Below are positions 1 through 7,051 of a stretch of DNA of 20,142 nt, piece by piece. The number at the start of each line of letters is the position of its first letter. Within the stretch, counting starts at the first letter, position 1. This DNA comes from an uncultured Actinomyces sp. (GTDB taxonomy: Bacteria; Actinomycetota; Actinomycetes; Actinomycetales; Actinomycetaceae). The notes under the pieces were generated by a model. It was not told the DNA's origin. It searched no databases and saw nothing but the letters and a program-made list of their open reading frames with translations. The stretch is from the NCBI GenBank assembly GCA_902373545.1, contig CABKMZ010000034.1, positions 1 through 20,142 of the forward strand, given 5' to 3'. A program made the position numbers and the translations under genes.

Positions 1-1
1 C

Positions 2-52
2 GCCTACGTCGGTGAGGCCACCGCGACCCAGGGGAGCACCGCTCATGACTGA
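2..52 (+). CDS. Possible C-terminal end of an upstream gene (alanine racemase tail?)
   Basis: One forward frame is open from the window edge to a TGA at 50-52 and would read AYVGEATATQGSTAHD. It overlaps the tsaE start by 8 bp. Alanine racemases typically end close to a 'RVPR-x-YVG' motif, and alr commonly precedes tsaE in actinobacteria, so this could be the last codons of alr. Only 16 residues are visible, so the call rests on a three-residue resemblance plus gene order. It could equally be chance open frame. Confidence 0.3.
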   Translation, partial: AYVGEATATQGSTAHD

Positions 53-674
53 TCAGCCCATCGCCACCTACGCCGTCGACACCAGCGACGCCGACCAGAC
101 GCGCGCGCTCGGCGAAGATCTCGGGCGCGTACTGGTAGCCGGGGACCTCGTCATGCTGTCCGGCGGACTCGGAGCAGGCAAGACGACCCTCACGCAGGGC
201 ATCGGCGTCGGCATGGGCGTGCGCGGCCGTGTCGCCTCACCCACATTCATCGTCGCCCGCGTCCACCCCTCCCTTCGCGGAGGGCCGGACCTCATCCACG
301 CGGACGCCTACCGCATCACGGACCTCAGCGACCTGGAGACCCTCGACCTCGACTCCTCCCTCGACGAGGCCGTCACCGTCGTCGAGTGGGGCGACGGCAA
401 AACCGAAGCCATGAGCGAGGAACGCCTCGCCATCGAGGTGCGCCGCGCTAGCGGCGGCCAGGCAGCGCGCGACGGCGACGTCATCGACCTGGAGCACATG
501 GACGACGGTCGCCGCCGCATCGTCCTGCGCGCGCACGGACACCGCTGGGATGGTGTCCTTGAGAACGTCGTGGCCGCCCACGGGGGGACGCGCATTGACG
601 AGGCCCAGGTGGCCTCGTCGGATACTGACCCAGCCGCGCCCGCCTCTGACAGCGACGAGCGTACCCGCGACTAG
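45..674 (+). CDS. tsaE: tRNA threonylcarbamoyladenosine biosynthesis ATPase TsaE
   Basis: TsaE is the P-loop ATPase that works with TsaB and TsaD to place t6A at position 37 of ANN-decoding tRNAs in the cytoplasm. The 209-aa product has a Walker A loop at about residues 40-48 (GGLGAGKTT). It also has the family signatures SPTF, a HADAYR segment (usually H-x-D-x-YR), SLDE, and a closing VVEWGD. I chose ATG 45 because GGGGAG at 31-36 is a good ribosome binding site; a GTG at 12 is in frame but has no such site. The family is usually about 150 aa. Here a low-complexity acidic tail after about residue 180 (Asp/Ser/Ala-rich) and a Gly/Asp-rich insert near residues 135-155 add length. tsaB starts 12 bp downstream, so co-transcription is likely. 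Confidence 0.95.
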   Translation: MTDQPIATYAVDTSDADQTRALGEDLGRVLVAGDLVMLSGGLGAGKTTLTQGIGVGMGVRGRVASPTFIVARVHPSLRGGPDLIHADAYRITDLSDLETLDLDSSLDEAVTVVEWGDGKTEAMSEERLAIEVRRASGGQAARDGDVIDLEHMDDGRRRIVLRAHGHRWDGVLENVVAAHGGTRIDEAQVASSDTDPAAPASDSDERTRD

Positions 675-680
675 TAGGAT
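675..680 (+). promoter_or_regulatory. Candidate -10 box / ribosome binding site before tsaB
   Basis: TAGGAT lies 6 nt before the tsaB GTG. It fits the actinobacterial TANNNT -10 at leaderless spacing, and the embedded AGGA (676-679) is also a usable Shine-Dalgarno with 7-nt spacing. The sequence cannot decide between internal promoter and plain ribosome binding site. No convincing -35 is visible inside the end of tsaE. Confidence 0.35.
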
Positions 681-686
681 CACATC

Positions 687-1382
687 GTGCGAGAGATAGC
701 CCTGGACACCCAAGCAGCCACCGCCGTCGCGATCCTCGAGGACGGCCGGGTCACCGGCCGCGCCCACAACGACTCCGTGCGCCACCACGCCGAATCCATT
801 ACGCCGCTCGTGCGCGATGCCCTCGCCGCCGCCGGCCTGCCCCCTGTGCTGGCCGAGGTCGGCATCGACCGCATCCTCGTGGGCACCGGCCCCGCCCCCT
901 TCACGGGACTGCGCTCGGGCCTCGTCTCCGCCCGCGTCCTTGCCCGCGTCGCGGGAGTTCCGGCTTACGGGGTCTGCACGCTCGACGTCATCGCCCGCCA
1001 AGGCCTCGACCTGCTCGCCCGCGACATGCGCGTCTACGCGATCGCCGACGCGCGCCGCCGCGAACTCTACTGGGGCTCCTACGTTGCCGCCGGGCCCAAC
1101 GACGTCACCCTCGAAGGACGCCTCGAAGTCGGTGACGTCTCCACCCTGCTCTCCGCCATGCACAGCGCACCCGGCCTCGTGGTCGCCGGAGCGCCCGTCC
1201 CCGCGCACTCAGCCTCGGCCCTGGCGCGCGTCGACGTCGGCCCCCAGGTCGAGCTTGACCCCGCCGTCATGAGCCGGATCGTCGCCACGCGCCTGGGGCG
1301 CGGCGAGGACGAACGCTTGCGCACCGACCCGCTGTACCTGCGCCGCCCCGACATTCACGGCCAGCCGGCAGCGCGCCTGTGA
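687..1382 (+). CDS. tsaB: tRNA threonylcarbamoyladenosine biosynthesis protein TsaB
   Basis: TsaB is the inactive ASKHA-fold paralogue of TsaD. It dimerises with TsaD and recruits TsaE to make t6A in tRNA. The 231-aa protein opens with the family strand MREIALDT, has HHAESI at about 33-38, and carries the signature GTGPAPFTGLRSG at about 66-78, a close match to the family's GPGSFTGLRIG. It then continues with a typical 'SARVLARVAGVPAYGV' stretch. The GTG start at 687 is set by AGGA 7 nt upstream and by MREIALDT being the expected N-terminus. Its stop overlaps the rimI GTG by 4 bp (GTGA), a translational-coupling arrangement. The length is normal for TsaB. There is no sign of disruption. Confidence 0.94.
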   Translation: MREIALDTQAATAVAILEDGRVTGRAHNDSVRHHAESITPLVRDALAAAGLPPVLAEVGIDRILVGTGPAPFTGLRSGLVSARVLARVAGVPAYGVCTLDVIARQGLDLLARDMRVYAIADARRRELYWGSYVAAGPNDVTLEGRLEVGDVSTLLSAMHSAPGLVVAGAPVPAHSASALARVDVGPQVELDPAVMSRIVATRLGRGEDERLRTDPLYLRRPDIHGQPAARL

Positions 1383-1855
1383 GCACCCAGCTGCGTCTCG
1401 CCACGCTCGATGATCTCGAGGCCCTCGTCGACCTTGAGGCGCTCACCTTCCCCGAGGACCCCTGGACCCCCTTCATGCTGGCCGACGAACTGATGTCGCC
1501 CGCGTCGCGCTACTGGATCGCCGCCGACGAGTCCGGCGCGCCGATCGGCTACGGCGGCGTCAAGGTCGGCGGCGACCAGGCCGACGTCATGACGATCGGT
1601 GTGGCTCCCCATGCTCGAGGCCGTGGCGTCGGGCGAGCGATCCTCGACGCGCTCCTCGACTGGGCGCGCCAGGCCGGCGCCGCCGAAATCTTCCTCGACG
1701 TGAGGCCCTCCAACGAGGGGGCCATCGCCCTGTACAACTCCCGTGGGTTCGTCGAAATCGGGCGTAGGCCGCGCTATTTCCGCAACCCGGTCGAGGAAGC
1801 CGTCGAAATGCGCGCGCCCCTGACCCGCGCGGGTGCGAAGACCACCACCAAATAG
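1379..1855 (+). CDS. rimI: RimI-type GNAT N-acetyltransferase
   Basis: This is a 158-aa GNAT-fold acetyltransferase. RimI acetylates the N-terminal Ala of ribosomal protein S18 and can modify other N-termini. The acetyl-CoA loop RGRGVGR is at residues 80-86, preceded by the beta-4 strand MTIGVAP. FPEDPW at 24-29 is the RimI-type N-terminal motif. The C-terminal block with LDVRPSNEGAIALYNSRGF and PRYF at about 106-134 is the RimI signature. The start is a GTG overlapping the tsaB stop in GTGA. In many actinobacteria rimI is directly followed by or fused to tsaD; here tsaD lies about 4 kb downstream. A broader protein-alanine acetyltransferase role is possible. Confidence 0.9.
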   Translation: MSTQLRLATLDDLEALVDLEALTFPEDPWTPFMLADELMSPASRYWIAADESGAPIGYGGVKVGGDQADVMTIGVAPHARGRGVGRAILDALLDWARQAGAAEIFLDVRPSNEGAIALYNSRGFVEIGRRPRYFRNPVEEAVEMRAPLTRAGAKTTTK

Positions 1856-1938
1856 GAACGCTCCATGTCACATTATTCGGCTCCTTCAGCCCCGCTCGGG
1901 CACGCGCGAAGGGCCAAAAATGTCGCGACGTACACCGA

Positions 1939-1976
1939 TTGTCAATGCGCAAAAAACGGCGGAAAATAGCGGAAAA
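1939..1976 (+). promoter_or_regulatory. AT-rich upstream region of sdhC: candidate promoter and tandem GCGGAAAA repeat
   Basis: The 204-bp gap between rimI and sdhC is markedly A-rich for this genome. TTGTCA at 1939-1944 followed after 17 bp by GAAAAT (1962-1967) is a plausible sigma-70 type promoter. The octamer GCGGAAAA occurs twice, at 1959-1966 and 1969-1976, exactly 10 bp (one helical turn) apart, which could be a regulator site overlapping the -10. A short palindrome GTCGCGAC is at 1922-1929. No clear terminator for rimI is seen in the gap. All assignments are by eye. Confidence 0.35.
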
Positions 1977-2046
1977 CTGGGGCAGGGGAGAAGCCTACGC
2001 GCGCCGTCTCGTGCCAACGTCCTACCGCCGCCGGGCAACGCGCCGA

Positions 2047-2052
2047 TATGCT
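2047..2052 (+). promoter_or_regulatory. Candidate -10 box for leaderless sdhC
   Basis: TATGCT lies 7 nt before the sdhC ATG at 2060. No Shine-Dalgarno precedes either that ATG or the in-frame ATG at 2048, so a leaderless transcript starting at about 2060 would explain the arrangement. No recognisable -35 is visible. It competes with the promoter candidate near 1939-1967. Confidence 0.35.
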
Positions 2053-2059
2053 TCATGCC

Positions 2060-2773
2060 ATGGCCACTCAAAATGTCGCAACGAAGAAGCGCCGCGCGTG
2101 GACCACCAGCGTCTTTATTAAGCAGCTGATGGCCGTCTCGGGCTTCGTTTTCGTTTTCTTCTTGCTGTTCCACTCCTACGGCAACCTCAAGATGTTCCTG
2201 GGCGCGCAGGTCTACAACGACTACGCGCACTGGCTGCATGAAGAGGCTTTCGTGCCGATCTTCCCGCACGGCGGATTCATCTGGGTCTTCCGCGCGGCCA
2301 TGGTGCTGATGCTCGTGATCCACCTGTGGGCCGCCGCCTACACCTGGAAGCGTTCGCGTCGCGCCCGCTCCACCCGCTACGTCGTCAAGAAGTCCGTCTC
2401 GGACTCCTACGCGGCTCGCACCATGCGTATGAGCGGTGTCCTCATCCTGCTGATCCTGATCTTCCACATCGCTCACTTCACCACCGTGAGCCTGCCCGCG
2501 AAGGTCGCGAACTTCGGCGCTGACGTCACCACGCCCTACGCCCGCATGATCGCCTCCTTCCAGTCGCCGGTCCTGGTGATCCTCTACGCCGTGTTCGTCG
2601 GCTGCGCCTGCATCCACGTCTCCCACGGCTTCTGGTCCATGTTCCAGTCGCTCGGTTGGGTGCGTTCCGCGACCCGCAAGCCTCTGGTTCTCCTCTCGGG
2701 CCTGGTCGGTCTGGTCATCTTCGTGATGTTCATGGCCCCGCCCGTCGCCATCGTCACCGGCTTGATCCACTGA
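2060..2773 (+). CDS. sdhC: Succinate dehydrogenase cytochrome b558 subunit
   Basis: This is the single large membrane anchor of a b558-type succinate:quinone oxidoreductase. It binds heme and quinone and passes electrons from SdhB to menaquinone. The 237-aa protein has five hydrophobic segments at about residues 24-40, 73-95, 124-142, 170-190 and 208-230. Histidines lie inside or at the edge of four of them (H38, H88, H136/H139, H186/H189), fitting a two-heme cytochrome b. The N-terminus ([16 protein letters not shown]) is basic and cytoplasmic. I prefer ATG 2060 over the in-frame ATG 2048 because a TATGCT box lies 7 nt upstream and neither start has a ribosome binding site. sdhA begins 16 bp downstream. 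There is no separate sdhD, as usual for this class. Whether the complex mainly oxidises succinate or reduces fumarate cannot be read from the sequence. Confidence 0.92.
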   Translation: MATQNVATKKRRAWTTSVFIKQLMAVSGFVFVFFLLFHSYGNLKMFLGAQVYNDYAHWLHEEAFVPIFPHGGFIWVFRAAMVLMLVIHLWAAAYTWKRSRRARSTRYVVKKSVSDSYAARTMRMSGVLILLILIFHIAHFTTVSLPAKVANFGADVTTPYARMIASFQSPVLVILYAVFVGCACIHVSHGFWSMFQSLGWVRSATRKPLVLLSGLVGLVIFVMFMAPPVAIVTGLIH

Positions 2774-2789
2774 GGAAGGGCACGCAATC

Positions 2790-4769
2790 ATGACCGATAC
2801 ACTCATCCACGGCCTCTACCGTGAAGGCGAGAAGATCGCCGACGCGAAGGCTCCCCACGACGTTCCGATCGACCGCCGCTGGGAGCAGCGTAAGTTCAAC
2901 GCAGCGCTGGTGAACCCGGCCAACCGCCGTAAGCTGCGCGTCATCATCGTCGGATCCGGCCTCGCGGGCGGCGCCGCCGCCGCCTCGCTCGGCGAAATGG
3001 GTTACAACGTCGACTGCTTCTTCTACCAGGACTCCGCCCGCCGCGCGCACTCCATCGCCGCGCAGGGTGGTATCAACGCCGCGAAGAACTACCGCAACGA
3101 CAACGACTCCGTCTACCGTCTCTTCTACGACACGGTCAAGGGCGGCGACTACCGCGCCCGTGAGGACAACGTCTACCGCCTCGCCGAGGTGAGCGCCAAC
3201 ATCATCGACCAGTGCGTCGCGCAGGGCGTTCCCTTCGCCCGCGAGTACGGCGGCCTCCTCGACAACCGCTCCTTCGGCGGCGTGCAGGTCTCCCGTACGT
3301 TCTACGCGCGTGGCCAGACCGGTCAGCAGCTGCTGATCGGCGCCTACCAGGCGCTCGAGCGTCAGGTCGCGGCCGGCACCGTCAAGGAGTACTCCCGCCA
3401 CGAGATGGTCGAACTCATCGTCGACGACGGCAAGGCGCGCGGCATCATCGCCCGCGACATGTCCACCGGCGAGCTCCAGACCTTCATCGCCGACGCGGTC
3501 ATCCTGGCCACCGGCGGCTACGGCAACGTCTTCTTCCTGTCGACCAACGCCATGGGCTGCAACGGCACCGCCATCTGGCGCGCCTACCGCAAGGGTGCCT
3601 ACTTCGGTAACCCCTGCTTCACGCAGATTCACCCGACGTGCATCCCCCAGCACGGCGACCAGCAGTCGAAGCTGACCCTGATGTCGGAGTCGCTGCGTAA
3701 CGACGGCCGCATCTGGGTGCCCAAGCGCGCCGAGGACTGCGAGAAGGACCCGCGTCAGATCGCCGAAGAGGACCGCGACTACTACCTGGAGCGCATCTAC
3801 CCCTCCTTCGGTAACCTCGTGCCCCGCGACATCGCGTCGCGCCAGGCCAAGAACATGTGCGACGAGGGCCGCGGCGTCGGCCCGAAGATCGACGGTGTCG
3901 CCCGCGGCGTCTACCTCGACTTCTCCGACGCGATCCAGCGCATGGGCATGGCCGCCGTGTCCGCCAAGTACGGCAACCTGTTCGACATGTACGAGCGCAT
4001 CACGGGCGACAACCCCTACGAGGTCCCCATGCGCATCTACCCGGCCGTTCACTACACCATGGGTGGCCTGTGGGTTGACTACGACCTCGAGTCGAACCTG
4101 CCCGGCCTGTACGTGGCCGGCGAGGCGAACTTCTCCGATCACGGCGCGAACCGCCTGGGTGCCTCGGCGCTCATGCAGGGCCTGTCGGACGGCTACTTCG
4201 TCCTGCCCAACACGATCAACGACTACCTGGCACACTGCTTCCACCTGCCCAAGCTGGACGAGAACTCGCCTTCCGTCAAGGAAGCTCTCGAGTCCGCTCA
4301 GGGCCGCATCGACACCCTCATGTCGATCAATGGCACCCGCTCCGTGGACTCGTTCCACAAGGAGCTGGGCAAGATCATGTGGGAGTACTGCGGCATGGAG
4401 CGCACCGAGGCCGGCCTGAAGAAGGCCATCGGTATGATCCGCGAGCTGCGCGCCGACTACTGGAAGAACGTTCGCGTTCCCGGCAAGTCGATCGGCGAAC
4501 TCAACCAGTCCCTCGAGAGGGCTGGCCGCGTCGCCGACTTCATGGAGCTGGGCGAGCTTATGTGCATCGACGCCCTGCACCGTGAAGAGTCGTGTGGCGG
4601 CCACTTCCGCGCGGAGTCCCAGACTCCCGAGGGTGAGGCCCTGCGTCACGACGACAAGTTCCTGTACGTGGCGGCCTGGGAGTTCGCCGGTGACGGCGAG
4701 GCCCCGATCCTCCACAAGGAAGACCTGATTTACAACGACATCGAGCTGAAGCAGCGGAGCTACAAGTGA
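2790..4769 (+). CDS. sdhA: Succinate dehydrogenase/fumarate reductase flavoprotein subunit
   Basis: This is the catalytic FAD subunit, interconverting succinate and fumarate at the cytoplasmic face of the membrane. The 659-aa protein has the Rossmann FAD loop GSGLAG at residues 55-60 and a HSIAAQGG motif whose His87 is the expected covalent FAD attachment site. Substrate-site elements follow: HPTCIP (H281), PRDIASR (R346, R351), HYTMGG (H421) and GANRLGASA (R455). Length and a roughly 45-residue N-terminal lead fit the Bacillus/actinobacterial SdhA branch. AGGAAGG at 2773-2779 is the ribosome binding site, itself overlapping the sdhC stop. The stop overlaps the sdhB GTG by 4 bp (GTGA), so sdhCAB is a tightly coupled operon. 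All key residues appear present. Confidence 0.97.
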   Translation: MTDTLIHGLYREGEKIADAKAPHDVPIDRRWEQRKFNAALVNPANRRKLRVIIVGSGLAGGAAAASLGEMGYNVDCFFYQDSARRAHSIAAQGGINAAKNYRNDNDSVYRLFYDTVKGGDYRAREDNVYRLAEVSANIIDQCVAQGVPFAREYGGLLDNRSFGGVQVSRTFYARGQTGQQLLIGAYQALERQVAAGTVKEYSRHEMVELIVDDGKARGIIARDMSTGELQTFIADAVILATGGYGNVFFLSTNAMGCNGTAIWRAYRKGAYFGNPCFTQIHPTCIPQHGDQQSKLTLMSESLRNDGRIWVPKRAEDCEKDPRQIAEEDRDYYLERIYPSFGNLVPRDIASRQAKNMCDEGRGVGPKIDGVARGVYLDFSDAIQRMGMAAVSAKYGNLFDMYERITGDNPYEVPMRIYPAVHYTMGGLWVDYDLESNLPGLYVAGEANFSDHGANRLGASALMQGLSDGYFVLPNTINDYLAHCFHLPKLDENSPSVKEALESAQGRIDTLMSINGTRSVDSFHKELGKIMWEYCGMERTEAGLKKAIGMIRELRADYWKNVRVPGKSIGELNQSLERAGRVADFMELGELMCIDALHREESCGGHFRAESQTPEGEALRHDDKFLYVAAWEFAGDGEAPILHKEDLIYNDIELKQRSYK

Positions 4770-5509
4770 ACCTGACACTGAGGATCTGGCGCCAAAACGG
4801 TCCGAACGACAAGGGCGCAATTCATGAATACCAGGTGAAGGGAATCTCGGACGAGTCCTCGTTCCTGGAGATGCTCGACGTTCTGAACGAAGAGCTCTTC
4901 GCCCGCGGCGAGGAACCCATCGCCTTCGACTCCGACTGCCGCGAGGGCATCTGTGGTCAGTGTGGCATCGTCATCAACGGCATCGCTCACGGCCCGGAGG
5001 TCACCACGACCTGCCAGCTGCACATGCGTTCCTTCAAGGATGGCGACGTCATCACGATCGAGCCGTGGCGCGCGTCGGGCTTCCCGATCATCAAGGACCT
5101 GGTGGTGAACCGCTCCGCCCTGGACCGCATCATCCAGGCCGGCGGCTACATCTCCGTCAACACGGGCGCGGCCCCCGACGCGCACGCGACCCCGGTCCCG
5201 AAGCAGGACGCGGATCGCGCGTTCGAGGCCGCCGCGTGCATCGGCTGTGGTGCGTGCGTGGCTGCCTGCCCGAACGCGTCCGCGATGCTCTTCACCTCCG
5301 CGAAGGTCACACACCTCGGCCTGCTCCCGCAGGGCAAGCCCGAGAACTACAAGCGCGTGGTGGGCATGCTCAACCAGATGGACGAGGAGGGCTTCGGTTC
5401 CTGCTCGAACATCGGCGAGTGTGCTGAGGTCTGCCCCAAGCAGATCCCGCTTGACGTGATCGCAAACCTGAACCGCCAGCTCGGAAAGGCCGCCTTCAAG
5501 GGCGTCTGA
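4766..5509 (+). CDS. sdhB: Succinate dehydrogenase/fumarate reductase iron-sulphur subunit
   Basis: SdhB carries electrons between the FAD of SdhA and the heme/quinone of SdhC. The 247-aa product shows all three cluster sites. The [2Fe-2S] ligands are C58, C63, C66 and C83 in the [10 protein letters not shown] region. The ligands for [4Fe-4S] and [3Fe-4S] are C158, C161, C164, C168, C213, C219 and C223, in [13 protein letters not shown] and [12 protein letters not shown]. By the family pattern, C158/C161/C164/C223 would hold [4Fe-4S] and C168/C213/C219 the [3Fe-4S]. The GTG start overlaps the sdhA stop. A strong terminator hairpin begins 15 bp after the stop, closing the sdhCAB operon. Confidence 0.97.
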   Translation: MNLTLRIWRQNGPNDKGAIHEYQVKGISDESSFLEMLDVLNEELFARGEEPIAFDSDCREGICGQCGIVINGIAHGPEVTTTCQLHMRSFKDGDVITIEPWRASGFPIIKDLVVNRSALDRIIQAGGYISVNTGAAPDAHATPVPKQDADRAFEAAACIGCGACVAACPNASAMLFTSAKVTHLGLLPQGKPENYKRVVGMLNQMDEEGFGSCSNIGECAEVCPKQIPLDVIANLNRQLGKAAFKGV

Positions 5510-5524
5510 TCCGCCCGAGTGGCC

Positions 5525-5560
5525 AGGGGCCCGGCGCACGCACGTGCGCCGGGCCCCTTT
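5525..5560 (+). terminator. Rho-independent terminator after sdhB
   Basis: A perfect 15-bp inverted repeat (5525-5539 with 5544-5558) has a GCAC loop at 5540-5543 and ends in TTT. The stem is almost entirely G-C. It sits directly downstream of the sdhB stop and separates sdhCAB from the next gene. Confidence 0.9.
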
Positions 5561-5620
5561 GCGTCCTCGGCCCGCGATGATCCCCTCGTCAAGCGCCCAC
5601 CAACACTGTGATCTGCGGCG

Positions 5621-5626
5621 TATCAT
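5621..5626 (+). promoter_or_regulatory. Candidate -10 box for the small membrane protein gene
   Basis: TATCAT matches the -10 consensus well and lies 34 nt before the ATG at 5661. That leaves room for a short 5' leader containing the GAGAGGAG ribosome binding site (around 5646-5653). No good -35 is visible 16-18 bp upstream. Confidence 0.4.
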
Positions 5627-5660
5627 GGTGACATCAGTGGGGCTCAGAGAGGAGCTTGCC

Positions 5661-5900
5661 ATGCAATTTGATGAGACCGGCCCGAATACGCACACGCGCC
5701 GCTACTGGGTCAGCGCGACGGTCGCGATCGGCGCGATGCTTACCTTCGTGATCCTGTCGGTTCTGTTGGTTTTGGGGGTCGTCTTCGGGCCCCCGACCAT
5801 CAAGCCCGTCGCCGATTCGCTTATCCCGTGGTCGCTGCTTGTGGCCGCTGTCGCGGGCGTCGCGATGCTCATTGCGAACAAGCGGACCGGGCAGGACTAA
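5661..5900 (+). CDS. Small two-helix membrane protein of unknown function
   Basis: I do not recognise this family. The 79-aa product starts with a polar N-terminus (MQFDETGPNTHTRRYW) and has two hydrophobic helices at about residues 17-43 and 53-71, joined by a short loop (FGPPTIKPVADS). It ends in a short charged tail (NKRTGQD). GAGAGGAG just upstream of ATG 5661 fixes the start; longer in-frame starts would run into the sdhB terminator. The gene is flanked by GC-rich hairpins on both sides and has its own candidate promoter, so it is probably transcribed alone. No signal peptide cleavage site or catalytic motif is evident. It may be an actinobacterial membrane protein of the DUF type; I cannot tie it functionally to sdhCAB or tsaD. 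Confidence 0.8.
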   Translation: MQFDETGPNTHTRRYWVSATVAIGAMLTFVILSVLLVLGVVFGPPTIKPVADSLIPWSLLVAAVAGVAMLIANKRTGQD

Positions 5901-5919
5901 GACTCGGACTCGAATGCAC

Positions 5920-5950
5920 ACGCCGCGCGCTCGCCGCGTGCGCGCGGCGT
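5920..5950 (+). terminator. GC-rich hairpin, probable terminator before tsaD
   Basis: A perfect 11-bp inverted repeat (5920-5930 with 5940-5950) encloses a 9-nt loop and sits 19 bp after the small membrane protein stop. It is followed by CCTCG rather than a T-run, so it is a terminator of the T-poor kind found in high-GC genomes, or only an RNA hairpin. Confidence 0.5.
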
Positions 5951-5967
5951 CCTCGTGCGCGCCGACT

Positions 5968-5973
5968 TAGACT
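5968..5973 (+). promoter_or_regulatory. Candidate -10 box for leaderless tsaD
   Basis: TAGACT lies 7 nt before the GTG at 5981, which would place the transcription start at the start codon. The purine run AGAGGG between them is too close to the GTG to act as a normal ribosome binding site. No -35 element is obvious. Confidence 0.5.
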
Positions 5974-5980
5974 AGAGGGC

Positions 5981-7036
5981 GTGAGTGAACCCCTGGTCCT
6001 TGGTATTGAGTCAACGTGTGACGAGACGGGCGTCGGCCTCGTGCGCGGCACGCAGCTACTGGTCGACCGTACGGCCACGTCGATGGACGAGTATGCCCGC
6101 TACGGCGGCATCATCCCGGAGATTGCGTCGCGCGCGCACCTGGAGTCTTTCCTGCCCACGCTGGACGCCGCCCTCGACGAGGCCGGGGTGCCCCTGGCTG
6201 ACGTGGATGCGATCGCGGTCGCTGCGGGGCCCGGCCTGGTCGGTTCGCTGACGGTGGGTATCTGCGCGGCCAAGGCCCTGGCCTCGTCGCTGGGCAAGCC
6301 CCTGTACGGCGTCAACCACGTGATCGGGCACCTCGCGGTCGACAAGCTGGCGGACGGCCCGCTGCCCGAGCACTTCATCGGGCTGGTTGTGTCCGGCGGA
6401 CACTCGAACATCCTGGAGATCCGGAACATCGCGACCGACGTTGTCGAGCTGGGCGGCACCCTCGACGATGCTGCGGGCGAGGCCTTCGACAAGGTCGGGC
6501 GACTGCTCGACCTGCCCTACCCGGGCGGCCCCCACGTGGATCGACTCTCCCAGCAGGGCGACCGCGAGGCGATCCGCTTCCCGCGCGGCCTGGCCGCCGG
6601 CAAGGACAAGGAGCGCCACAAGTACGACTTTTCGTTCTCGGGCCTCAAGACCGCGGTGGCCCGCTACATCGAGGGCGCGAACGCCCGCGGTGAGGTCGTC
6701 AGCAAGGAAAACGTGTGCGCCGCGTTCTCCGAGGCCGTCAACGATTCCCTGACCGCCAAGGCCGTGCGCGCGGCGCTGGACACCGGCTGCGACACGATCG
6801 TCGTGGGCGGCGGTTTTTCCGCGAACTCGCGCCTGCGCGCTCTACTCACCGAGCGGGCTGCGGCGGCCGGTGTCCAGGTGCGCATGCCCCCGCTGCGTTT
6901 CTGCACGGACAACGGCGCGCAGATCGCGGCCATCGGATCGGAGCTGGTCGCGGCGGGCCTGCCCCCGTCGGACTGGGATTTCTCCCCGGATTCCGGCATG
7001 GAGCTGACGACGACCTACGTTCCCCCGCGCGCCTGA
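5981..7036 (+). CDS. tsaD: tRNA N6-adenosine threonylcarbamoyltransferase TsaD
   Basis: TsaD transfers the threonylcarbamoyl group from threonylcarbamoyl-AMP to A37 of tRNAs, together with TsaB and TsaE. The 351-aa protein begins with the family signature LVLGIESTCDETG (residues 5-17). It has the metal-binding motif NHVIGH (H113, H117), the SGGH turn at 138-141, ELGGTLDDAAGEAFDK at about 157-171, and a C-terminal FCTDNGAQIA carrying the third metal ligand Asp. I chose GTG 5981 because the signature begins right after it and a -10-like box sits 7 nt upstream; the longer open frame upstream is not TsaD-like. Length matches the family. It is separated from its usual neighbours tsaE-tsaB-rimI by sdhCAB and a small membrane gene. 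Confidence 0.96.
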   Translation: MSEPLVLGIESTCDETGVGLVRGTQLLVDRTATSMDEYARYGGIIPEIASRAHLESFLPTLDAALDEAGVPLADVDAIAVAAGPGLVGSLTVGICAAKALASSLGKPLYGVNHVIGHLAVDKLADGPLPEHFIGLVVSGGHSNILEIRNIATDVVELGGTLDDAAGEAFDKVGRLLDLPYPGGPHVDRLSQQGDREAIRFPRGLAAGKDKERHKYDFSFSGLKTAVARYIEGANARGEVVSKENVCAAFSEAVNDSLTAKAVRAALDTGCDTIVVGGGFSANSRLRALLTERAAAAGVQVRMPPLRFCTDNGAQIAAIGSELVAAGLPPSDWDFSPDSGMELTTTYVPPRA

Positions 7037-7051
7037 GCAGCAGGGGCCCTC

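Noticed and set aside
1939..2121. Small basic open frame (about 60 codons) upstream of and overlapping sdhC
   Set aside because: No ribosome binding site, TTG start, overlaps the sdhC start, and its basic composition follows from the A-rich promoter region. A leader peptide is not supported.
2754..4820. A 688-codon minus-strand open frame across sdhA
   Set aside because: It is the antisense shadow of sdhA in high-GC DNA. Its translation is Val/Asp/Gly-rich without any family motif, while the + frame is an unambiguous SdhA.
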